Positions 1-7,400 of a stretch of 8,250 bases of DNA are shown here, piece after piece. The position numbers were made by a program, and so were the translations under genes. Every line of letters starts with the position of its first letter. The first letter of the stretch is position 1. Below the pieces are notes generated by a model that was given only the letters and a program-made list of their open reading frames with translations, was not told the origin of the DNA and did not search any database. The DNA comes from Deltaproteobacteria bacterium (lineage in GTDB: Bacteria; Desulfobacterota; Desulfobacteria; Desulfobacterales; JAUVGT01): the NCBI GenBank assembly GCA_030593645.1, contig JAUVGT010000220.1:1-8250 (forward strand), given 5' to 3'.

Positions 1-80
1 AATACATCCGGTCCATCTTCCTGTTCGATAAATCCGAACCCTTTACTGTCATTAAACCACTTTACTGTTCCATTTGTCAT
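1..80 (-). CDS. Cold-shock-domain protein, 5' part only (runs off the window)
   Basis: The minus strand reads ATG at 80-78 and then 26 codons to the window edge: MTNGTVKWFNDSKGFGFIEQ followed by EDGPDVF. The GTVKWFN opening and the KGFGFI RNP1 motif are diagnostic of the CspA family. These are small (about 65-70 residue) OB-fold proteins that bind single-stranded RNA/DNA and act as RNA chaperones in the cytoplasm. About 40 C-terminal residues, including RNP2, lie outside the window. The start is supported by a strong GGAGG (complement of 89-93) eight bases upstream. Family paralogues cannot be told apart from this fragment, so no symbol is given, and whether this copy is truly cold-induced is unknown. 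Confidence 0.95.
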   Translation of the reverse strand, partial: MTNGTVKWFNDSKGFGFIEQEDGPDV

Positions 81-131
81 GATGACTTCCTCCTTTTCAA
101 AAATTTTCAAAATCTCAAACCGGAGGTCATC
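81..131 (-). promoter_or_regulatory. Leader hairpin able to sequester the cold-shock gene's ribosome-binding site
   Basis: In the minus-strand transcript, GATGACCTCC (complement of 122-131) lies upstream of GGAGGAAGTCATC (complement of 81-93), which directly precedes the ATG. GATGAC pairs perfectly with GTCATC, and CTCC pairs with the GGAG of the Shine-Dalgarno, with a three-base bulge and a loop of about 28 A/U-rich bases. Pairing would hide the ribosome-binding site and the bases touching the start codon. Leader-structure control of translation is established for E. coli cspA, but this particular fold is inferred from complementarity alone. The large loop would make it only moderately stable. 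Confidence 0.45.
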
Positions 132-293
132 GCACTGAAAAATGAAATGAATTGTTCCTACAGAAAGAAATTGCCCCGCCAAATAAAGGCAGAACTTCAT
201 TGAATAGTCGTACAATAGTCATTTTTTAGATAAAAGCAACTATTTTTTTTTATTATTTCAAAAATATACGTCAAAGACTTGAATAGTTGACCG

Positions 294-331
294 GGAATGG
301 GACATTCCATAATCGACAGACACCTATCCCC
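294..331. repeat. Palindrome plus REP-like string, possible remnant of a repetitive element
   Basis: GGAATG (294-299) and CATTCC (303-308) form a perfect inverted repeat around GGA. The segment 299-331 runs from GGGACATTCC to GACAGACACCTATCCCC, so it is also bounded by GGGA and TCCC. The string ATAGGTGTCTGTC (minus strand of 315-327) resembles short dispersed sequences I associate with REP-associated transposase elements in deltaproteobacteria. That resemblance is from memory and unverified. No transposase is nearby. Confidence 0.3.
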
Positions 332-464
332 GAATCTTTTTCTGAGAATTTACGGAAAATGGACATTAAAACACCGAAGTCTGCATGGAATTCGGTTGAA
401 ATAACCGGGATGGGAATGACGTTTAACTCAAAATTCACAACTCAATCGCAAATATGATTGTTTA

Positions 465-492
465 TTGATAATTTCAGCCAATATGATATAAA
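465..492 (+). promoter_or_regulatory. Candidate sigma-70 promoter of the first hybrid kinase
   Basis: TTGATA (465-470, five of six to consensus) is followed by 16 bases and TATAAA (487-492, five of six). Transcription would begin around 499-501, leaving only about a dozen bases before the ATG at 513. This fits the absence of a good Shine-Dalgarno and suggests near-leaderless translation. An alternative pair, TTGTTT/TATGAT with 18-base spacing, overlaps it. Confidence 0.4.
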
Positions 493-512
493 TAGCATAT
501 CGCTGATCGGAA

Positions 513-3329
513 ATGGCCCTCAAATTTCCCTACTGGGTTGGTGAGACGATTAAAGTGAACCGGATAAATAATCAAAATGGTGAATCAAAGACAAGTGATT
601 TCTGTCCTGTGACTGGATTACCCATTCTTCAGAGGCCCGAATGGACTGATCAGGATTATGGCAAAAATTATAAGTTGACTGTCAAAATAGTGGGGAGCAA
701 CATTCTACACAGTCGTCCGTCCGGATACGCGACAATTCATGATACAGAACATGCTTTAGAATTAACCGGTAAAGTGGCGGCGGAAGCCATTAGCAAAGAC
801 CTTCTTTATGTACAAATAGAAGACTATTCAAACCTCCACGGCGCTTCATTTGAGGCTCGAAAACATTTTATCACGAACATGAAAAAACGCCAGCAGCTCA
901 TCGGACTGGTCTTTTACGGGGTGACACCATTTTTCAAAATGAGCATCCAGCTGGGGAGACGGCTCACCATTGTCAGGAGAGATGTACAGATAGTGGAGGA
1001 CTATCCCGAGGCTATTAGGCTTGCCCTTGAAATCCTCTCAGCTAGAAAAACCCCGGCAGGTGAATCTGCCGAACACATCCCCACCCAGCCCATTGTTTCC
1101 CCTACGAAGATTACAGCCCGTGATAACTGGCATCTCCAACTCGATGGTTACAAAGTACGCTACGAGTTAATCGGCGATGATATTGCCCATACTATATCAA
1201 CCGGATTCCTGAAAGCGGATCATATCCCTCCTCTCTTTAAGACCATAGACAAAGGTTTTAACCAGATGGGACTATCCGGAAATCCTTTTTATTTCATCCA
1301 TGGCGTTAAAGAACTGAAGGGTATCTCCTGGAAGGCGCGGAAGCTTTATATTAACAACATATTAAAATGGCACAAGAATCACCCTTTCCATATCTTTATC
1401 CTATATGGGGCCAATAGGTTTTTACGCGCAGCAGTCAATCTGGCCAGGCACTTCCTGCCTTTTCGAACACATGCGGTCAAGGATTTAGATAGCGCCTTGA
1501 AACTTATTTCGAATGAAAAATCCGAGATCAAAAAATCTTTACCTCAGGCTAAAACAGCGGTTACATCTGATTTATCCCCCAATCAAGAACAAACGTGGAA
1601 ATACATTGAAAATGAGCTTCTCTCTTTTATCGGAAACATCAACTGGGAAAATGAAGAGCCTGATGGGAATCTCCCGGAGACCGAATCATCCCATCCACTG
1701 GGGCCGGTTTTTGACGCCATAGCCCTTATCAAGATGGATATTAACCAGCTTTTCCAGGAACGCAAGAAAGACGGGGACGCGCTTAGAGAAAGTGAAGCAA
1801 AATACCGAACCATTATCGAAAGCATTGAAGATGGATATTTTGAAGTAGATATTGCCGGGAACTTTACTTTCTTTAATGACTCGATGCGCAGGATGCTCGG
1901 ATACACCGGGGATGAATTAATGGGCATGAACAACCGCCGGTATATGGATGAAGAGAATGCAACGAAGGTGTTTCAGGCCTTTAACCTGGTATACCGGAAA
2001 AGGAAGCCTTATAAAGCGTTCAACTGGGAGTTAATTAGAAAAGACGGCTCCATATGTTTTATTGAGACGTCGGTATCAATTATTAATGATTCAAAAAACA
2101 AGGCAATAGGGTTTAGAGGTGTTGCCCGCGATATCACCGAGCGTAAACTTGCTGATAAAGAGAAAAAACGGCTGGAGGCCCAACTCCATCAGGCAAAAAA
2201 AATGGAGTCCATAGGCACGCTTGCAGGAGGTGTGGCTCACGACCTCAATAATATCCTATCGGGTCTTGTGAGTTATCCAGAACTGTTATTGTTAGATCTG
2301 CCTGAAGACAGTCCCCTAAGAAAACCCATCCGAACCATCCAGGAGTCAGGAGAAAAAGCCGCAACTATTGTGCAGGATTTGCTGACCATGGCGAGAAGGG
2401 GCATTGCGGTAATGAAAGTGGTTAATTTAAATGAAGCTGTTTCAGGCTATATGAGATCACCTGAACATAAAAAATTGAAAGAATTTCACCCCGATGTTCA
2501 ATTTGAAATCCATCTTGAGACAGATCTCATGAATATTTCAGGATCATCTGTTCACCTATCAAAAGTTGTCATGAATCTGATCTCTAATGCAGCCGAGTCC
2601 ATGCCCGAAGGGGGTAAGGTTCTCATATCCACAGAAAATCGATATATTGACAGGCCAATAGCAGGATATAACGATGTGGACGAGGGTGATTACGTTATCC
2701 TTTCAGTTTCTGATACCGGTGTAGGTATTGATTCGAATGATATGGAAAGAATATTTGAGCCGTTTTATACAAAAAAGGAGATGGGCAGAAGCGGGACTGG
2801 ACTGGGAATGGCAGTGGTGTGGGGAACAGTAAAAGACCACAAAGGTTATATTGATATTAAAAGCACTGAAGGAAAAGGGACTACATTCACACTGTTTTTC
2901 CCCTCAACCCGGAAGGACTTTGACACGGATAAATCCTCTTTACCCATTGAAGATTATATGGGCCATGGCGAGTCAATTTTAGTTATCGATGATGTGAAAG
3001 AACAAAGAGAAATAGCCTCCAGGATGCTTAAAAGATTGGATTATTCTGTAACATCCGTTTCAAGCGGTGTAGAGGCTATTGATTATCTGAAAAGCAATTC
3101 ATCAGATCTATTGATTCTGGATATGATTATGGATCCCGGTATTGATGGGCTTGATACATACAGACAAATTCTCAAATTGCACCCCGGTCAGAAGGCAATC
3201 ATCACAAGCGGTTATTCTGAAACAGACCGTGTCAAAGAAGCCCAAAGACTGGGTGCGGAATCATATCTTAAAAAACCGTATAGTTTGGAAAAGATAGGAA
3301 TCGCAGTAAAAACTGAGTTTGAGAAATAA
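513..3329 (+). CDS. Soluble hybrid histidine kinase: duplicated novel N-terminal module, PAS, HisKA, HATPase, receiver
   Basis: This 938-residue cytoplasmic sensor kinase has no signal peptide or clear membrane span. Residues 31-38 are CPVTGLPI, followed by RPEWTD. Residues about 54-176 and 214-332 are two diverged copies of one module, each with a GxS-x-x-ARK core (115-117 and 275-277). I do not recognise this module, though it is loosely reminiscent of STAS/SpoIIAA-like folds. A linker and helix (335-425) lead to a PAS domain (about 428-543, ending DITERK). The H-box AGGVAHDLNN places the phosphoacceptor at H576. The ATPase has N688/N692, DTGVGI (734-739), IFEPFYT (747-753) and GTGLGMAVV (761-769). 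The receiver (about 820-935) has D826/D827, acceptor D870, T898 and K921. All catalytic residues are present, so it should be active. There is no output domain, so the phosphate target lies elsewhere. A TGA at 504-506 fixes the start near 513. The Shine-Dalgarno is weak (CGGA, almost touching the ATG). Confidence 0.95.
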   Translation: MALKFPYWVGETIKVNRINNQNGESKTSDFCPVTGLPILQRPEWTDQDYGKNYKLTVKIVGSNILHSRPSGYATIHDTEHALELTGKVAAEAISKDLLYVQIEDYSNLHGASFEARKHFITNMKKRQQLIGLVFYGVTPFFKMSIQLGRRLTIVRRDVQIVEDYPEAIRLALEILSARKTPAGESAEHIPTQPIVSPTKITARDNWHLQLDGYKVRYELIGDDIAHTISTGFLKADHIPPLFKTIDKGFNQMGLSGNPFYFIHGVKELKGISWKARKLYINNILKWHKNHPFHIFILYGANRFLRAAVNLARHFLPFRTHAVKDLDSALKLISNEKSEIKKSLPQAKTAVTSDLSPNQEQTWKYIENELLSFIGNINWENEEPDGNLPETESSHPLGPVFDAIALIKMDINQLFQERKKDGDALRESEAKYRTIIESIEDGYFEVDIAGNFTFFNDSMRRMLGYTGDELMGMNNRRYMDEENATKVFQAFNLVYRKRKPYKAFNWELIRKDGSICFIETSVSIINDSKNKAIGFRGVARDITERKLADKEKKRLEAQLHQAKKMESIGTLAGGVAHDLNNILSGLVSYPELLLLDLPEDSPLRKPIRTIQESGEKAATIVQDLLTMARRGIAVMKVVNLNEAVSGYMRSPEHKKLKEFHPDVQFEIHLETDLMNISGSSVHLSKVVMNLISNAAESMPEGGKVLISTENRYIDRPIAGYNDVDEGDYVILSVSDTGVGIDSNDMERIFEPFYTKKEMGRSGTGLGMAVVWGTVKDHKGYIDIKSTEGKGTTFTLFFPSTRKDFDTDKSSLPIEDYMGHGESILVIDDVKEQREIASRMLKRLDYSVTSVSSGVEAIDYLKSNSSDLLILDMIMDPGIDGLDTYRQILKLHPGQKAIITSGYSETDRVKEAQRLGAESYLKKPYSLEKIGIAVKTEFEK

Positions 3330-3349
3330 GTCAAAGTGACTTACTTCTC
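3321..3349. terminator. Hairpin straddling the kinase stop codon, between convergent genes
   Basis: GAGAA-a-TAAGTCA, loop AAG, then TGACTTA-c-TTCTC forms a 12-bp stem broken by a single A/C mismatch. The kinase's TAA (3327-3329) lies inside the left arm. On the plus strand no T-run follows, so it is a poor intrinsic terminator there. On the minus strand a short T-rich stretch (complement of about 3307-3320, including TTTTT) follows, so it may end transcripts of the kinase-like gene that stops at 3398. It may alternatively protect the 3' end of the kinase mRNA. Confidence 0.45.
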
Positions 3350-3397
3350 AGGAATCATAAGAACATAGAATATCCCCAGGATTTTTCTCCCACAAAA

Positions 3398-4159
3398 TCA
3401 CGCCGGCGATTGAATTTTAAACTTTTTATTAAATGCCAGAGCAACGATGTCGGCCCCATCCCCTGGATTGGTAAAATGATCCAGGTTCATCATCATATCG
3501 AACTCCTGGGGTGCGCCCGCTTTCTTACCGAAAACTTTTTTAAAAAATGCCGCCCGCTCCTTATCCATGATGCTTAATCGTTTCCCGGCTTCATCCACGC
3601 TGATCTGCATGATATCCGCAATTCTTTTGGCCCGGTAATCATCGGAACGGATGCAATAGACTGCAAGCACACGGTTGCGGGGGAGAATAAGATGGCCGCC
3701 CCGGCCAATGAATACGGTCGATTCCAGATCCGCGATGGCGAAGACAGCGCTGATCAGGTGCCTGGAATAATCGCTGTCGATAAAAGCCTTTTCTCCGAAT
3801 AGATATTTAAAGATCCTGTTGGTGTACCCCGGAAAGCGTTCATCAAAGTAAGCGATGGCCTCTTCGGTAATGTTGGCCTGGTTGGAAATCTGCTCGATCA
3901 ATTCCTTGTCAGCCACTTTATATCCCAGCTTCCGGGCCGTCATGTCCGCGATTTCAAAAGCCCCGACACCGATTTTCCTGGAAAACGCGATGCATGGGGG
4001 CAACTCGGAAGGCTGTGAGGCCGCACTCTCCGCTGCATCAACTGCCAACCGCCTTTTCTCCCAGGAACGAAAATAATGCCCCACCATTTCCTCAGCCCTG
4101 GATTTTCGATGAGGATATGTTACCGGCAGGATTTTGTCACTTCTGACATTTTCAACCAT
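3398..4159 (-). CDS. Cytidylate-kinase-like family protein
   Basis: This 253-residue protein matches the pattern of the cytidylate-kinase-like family (Cytidylate_kin2 type), predicted cytoplasmic P-loop nucleotide kinases whose true substrates are mostly untested. Residues about 54-80 hold the strand and loop CIAFSRKIGVGAFEIA in place of the family's SRExGSGGREIA. D84-K85-E86 follows. GRGGHLIL is at 152-159, MDKERAAFFKKVFG at 198-211 and FDMMMNLD at 220-227, all in family order. Residues 1-50 are an extra N-terminal segment (YPHRKSRAEEMVGHYFRSWEKRR) also typical of deltaproteobacterial members. The loop lacks the GK[ST] lysine of true cytidylate kinases, so CMP phosphorylation should not be assumed. 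The start is set by GGAGG (complement of 4165-4169) five bases before ATG. An in-frame extension of 27 codons lacks such support. It converges on the upstream-coordinate kinase and appears somewhat richer in GC than both kinases. Confidence 0.88.
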   Translation of the reverse strand: MVENVRSDKILPVTYPHRKSRAEEMVGHYFRSWEKRRLAVDAAESAASQPSELPPCIAFSRKIGVGAFEIADMTARKLGYKVADKELIEQISNQANITEEAIAYFDERFPGYTNRIFKYLFGEKAFIDSDYSRHLISAVFAIADLESTVFIGRGGHLILPRNRVLAVYCIRSDDYRAKRIADIMQISVDEAGKRLSIMDKERAAFFKKVFGKKAGAPQEFDMMMNLDHFTNPGDGADIVALAFNKKFKIQSPA

Positions 4160-4287
4160 GATGACCTCCTTTCTTTTCGAGATACAATCAAATGTTGTGT
4201 TTAGAAGTGGTGAATCCTCCGAACTATTGCTACCAGACAATTACACGGCACTTTGGAAATCCAATAAATAAAAAGGATACACACACC

Positions 4288-4398
4288 ATGAAACACGATA
4301 ACGTTTTTGATTTAATAATCCGGAATTTGGAGGCAGACACATTATATCTAATGAGTACCCAAGAGGAGCATGTATGTAATATATTTATCTGGTTTTAG
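4288..4398 (+). CDS. Possible small protein of 36 residues, unrecognised
   Basis: ATG at 4288 is preceded by AAAAGGA (AAGGA at 4273-4277, ten bases before the start) and runs to TAG. It encodes MKHDNVFDLIIRNLEADTLY followed by LMSTQEEHVCNIFIWF. The first part could form an acidic amphipathic helix, and the tail is hydrophobic and aromatic. I do not recognise it. It lies in the gap between two minus-strand genes and overlaps neither, which is mildly in its favour, but an ORF this short can arise by chance. It could also be the relic of a longer gene. Confidence 0.25.
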   Translation: MKHDNVFDLIIRNLEADTLYLMSTQEEHVCNIFIWF

Positions 4399-4415
4399 GG
4401 CCAAAAGCAACTAAT

Positions 4416-4434
4416 AAAAACGGATTTGGAATCC
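4416..4434 (-). terminator. Candidate intrinsic terminator of the second hybrid kinase
   Basis: Reading the minus strand just past the kinase stop (4443-4441), GGATT, loop CCA, AATCC forms a short 5-bp stem. It is followed by G and TTTTTATT (complement of about 4413-4420). Position and T-run fit a rho-independent terminator. The stem is short, so efficiency is uncertain. Confidence 0.45.
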
Positions 4435-4440
4435 TGCCTG

Positions 4441-7400
4441 TTAATTATCCCATTCATCCAGTGCTTCCCTGATTAATAGCGCCATCTCTTTTTTCACAAG
4501 AGGTTTCATCACATACCTGCTGATTCCGGCTGCTTTTGTCTGTTCTTCGGTTACAATTTCACTGTAGCCGGTACAAAGAATAATGGGGACATCCGGATTT
4601 ATGATTTTCATTTCTTTGGCCAGGTTAAGCCCGGAAAGATTAGGCATAATATGATCCGTAATGACCAGGTCAAATTTTTGAGGATTTGCTCGAAATAATT
4701 CCAGGGCTTCCACACTGCTTGTCCGCATATTTGTCCGATACCCAAGAGATTTCAACATCTGCTGCATCATTCGCACGATCTGGATCTCATCATCCACAAT
4801 CAGAATATATTCATTCCCGCCTTTTATGATATCAGTCGAGTATTTACTCTCTTTTTCCAGTTTCATATCATACCTGGGGAAAAAGACATTAAACGTAGTC
4901 CCTTTCCCGATTTCACTCTCCAGTTCAATATACCCGTTATATTTTTTAATAATCCCATGTACCACGGAAAGCCCCATTCCGCTCCCTCCTCCAATCCCTT
5001 TGGTGGTAAAAAACGGTTCAAAAATTCGTTCTTTGATTTCATCATTTATCCCATGGCCTGTATCGGTGACGGTAAGCCGGAGATAATTTCCCGCGGTAAT
5101 GCTTCGGTCATGATCCCGGCCTTCGGAATCAATATGCTTTTCGGAAATGCTGATGGATAAAACACCGCCGTTTTCAGACATGGCCTGGTAAGCATTGGTA
5201 CAAAGGTTTACGATCACCTGGTATATTTGTGTCGGGTCTGCCAGTAATACACCGTGTTCCCGGCAAAGGCTATGATCAATCCGGATACTGGGAGGCAATA
5301 TTCCCTTCAGCATTTTAATGGCCTCTTTTAAAATCGGACTGACCTGGATGGGTTTCGTGATTTCTTCGGTCTGACGGCTGAATGTTAGAATTTGTTCTAC
5401 GAGTTTTTGAGCCCGTGTGGCGGCAATGATTATTTCCTCCAAATTACTGAAAAGCAGACTGCCTTTGGGCGCCATATCCTGGGCCAGCTCTGAAAAACCG
5501 ATGATGGGGTAAAGAATATTGTTAAAATCATGGGCAATTCCTCCGGCCAATGTCCCGATGGATTCCATTTTCTGAGACTGGCGCAGTTGCTTATTCACGT
5601 TTTCCAGCTCAATCGTCCGTTCACTGACCAGGTCCGCCAGATGGTTCTGATATTCGTGAAGCTGTTTCTCCTTGGTGATTCTTTCGGTAATATCCGAAAG
5701 AATCCCGCGGAAACCGGTGATTTGATTTTCAGGATCTTTTATGGGTGTAATGGTAATTTCAACATTCCGTTTTAATCCGTCCTGATGCAAATAGACAAAT
5801 GATTGACCTTTCAGTGTTTTGCCTGAATCATAGGCTTTTTTAAATGCACCATAAAAATCCCGGATATCCTTTTTCTGAATCAGTCTGCGGGGGACCCGAT
5901 TAATCAGCTCATTATGCGGACAGCCTAAAATTTTACATGCCGTATCGCTGATGAATATGATTTTTCCTTTCAGATCGATTTCATAATACCCTTCCTCAAT
6001 ATTTTCGAGTATGATACGGTACTTTTCTTCAGTGATCCGTTTTTGTTCCAGGGCTTTTTTATTGATAATAATCTGAGATATCAGGCTGGAAAATATTTCA
6101 AGGGGCCGAACGGTTTCATTATTCGGCTTTTTGCCTGATTTGGGTGTATCCACTGAAATTACTCCGATTATTTCACCCTTGTCATCATTCATCGCGACAA
6201 ACAGATTATCTTCCGGATGCCAGGCATCTTCTGAAGCGGGTAGAGGTCCACTCCCAAACAAAATGCCCTCTTCATCTCCGAGAATTTCTTTCATGGTATG
6301 GGGTATATATACTGAAAACTGACCAACCTGGATTCCTTTTGCCAGCATATTAATCAGCTTCGATTGTGAAAATGGAAACTCCCTGACTCCATCAATCTCC
6401 GCCAATGTAAAGCCGCCATAGCCGATAATCTCCCGATAGGGATGGGTGTCCTGAAAAAAGGACATTATCAGCCTTGAATAATCAGAATATTCAATAATTG
6501 CCTGACTGATCCGATCAAAGATCTCTTTTTCATCTTTAATGGCAATCATGGACGCGGCAGCCAGACTGAATGTCTCAGTCTGCATGGATAGATTTTTGAT
6601 CTGGTCCTGGCTGAACTTTAATGCTTCCTCAGCCTGCTTTCTTTGAATCGCAATGGCGATTTGATCTGAAATGGACATCAAAAGGTTCGCGTCTTTCCAG
6701 CTATAGAGGTCAGGATTGTGATAACTCTGCACAACCACAACACCGATCACTTCATTTTTAATGCTTAAGGGAACCCCCAGCCAGGCCTCCGCGATTGGGC
6801 CGATCGGTTCCTTGTTTTCTTTGATTAAAAACGCCTCCATTTCCTTTTTTTTGATCAGGAGAGGTTTTTTTTTGAGAATCACTTCATAGGATAAAGTACC
6901 TTTTTGGCTGATATTGCTGCTGTCATAGGAGCCTTCAATTTCATCAATAAAATATACAAAATCAAGATGATCCCCTTCTTTGTTATAAAACCCGATAAAA
7001 AAGTTGGTGACATCCATCACCTCACCCAATATGGTATGGAACGATTTCAGGAGGTCGTCGGTGTTAAGGGTAGTATTTACCGCGTTGGAAATTTTAAACA
7101 ATGTTGTGTTGATCTTTTCAGCCAGCAACTTTTCGGTAATATCCTGAAAAGCCACGATAACCTGATCCGGATTCTCATGAGAAAGCAGCGAACTGTGATA
7201 ATCCAATTCATGCAGGTTCCCCTTACTGGATAGAATTTTACACTGTCCTTTGGCTCTCCCTTTGGTTTTTACCTGTTTAAGGTAATCTTTAAAACCGGCA
7301 TGCAGGTCTTCGGTAATCAAATTTCTCAGATCAAAACCTGTGAGTTCTTTCTCGCTATATCCAATGCCGTCCAGAGTGTGCAGGTTGGATTCCAGGATAA

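Larger units (their letters stand above)
81..512. other. Divergent intergenic region between cold-shock gene and first hybrid kinase
   Basis: No convincing gene is visible in these 432 bases. Besides the leader hairpin and the kinase promoter listed separately, the region holds four copies of AATAGT or its complement (203-208, 214-219, 282-287, and inverted near 240-245). It also holds an A/T-rich tract at 241-262, a perfect 6-bp palindrome at 294-308, a REP-like string GACAGACACCTAT at 315-327, a CGGTT/AACCG inverted repeat at about 392-406 and a lone GGGAATGACG at 412-421. A TTGACG at 269-274 (minus strand) could be a -35 for the cold-shock gene, but I see no well-spaced -10, so its promoter is unresolved. 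Confidence 0.6.
4160..4440. other. Intergenic region between kinase-like gene and second hybrid kinase
   Basis: These 281 bases hold the leader of the minus-strand kinase-like gene (Shine-Dalgarno at 4165-4169), a possible 36-codon plus-strand ORF at 4288-4398 and a terminator candidate at 4416-4434, each listed separately. I could not identify a well-spaced sigma-70 or sigma-54 promoter for the kinase-like gene. Nothing else is apparent. Confidence 0.5.

Noticed and set aside
898..965. Membrane segment in the first kinase (LIGLVFYGVTPFF)
   Set aside because: Too short and broken by charged residues; it fits a buried strand and helix of the repeated module, and the second copy has the same pattern.
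1583..1933. 116-codon minus-strand frame inside the first kinase
   Set aside because: Antisense shadow of the linker and PAS coding region, with no domain signature.
4160..4240. 27-residue N-terminal extension of the cytidylate-kinase-like protein
   Set aside because: The GGAGG five bases before the ATG at 4159 is far stronger, and the extension reads through the ribosome-binding site itself.
4238..4262. Sigma-54 type GG...GC promoter near GGCACTTTGG
   Set aside because: The -12 GC element is missing at the required spacing.
6904..7233. 109-codon plus-strand frame inside the second kinase
   Set aside because: Antisense shadow of the GAF-coding region, without a credible start signal.
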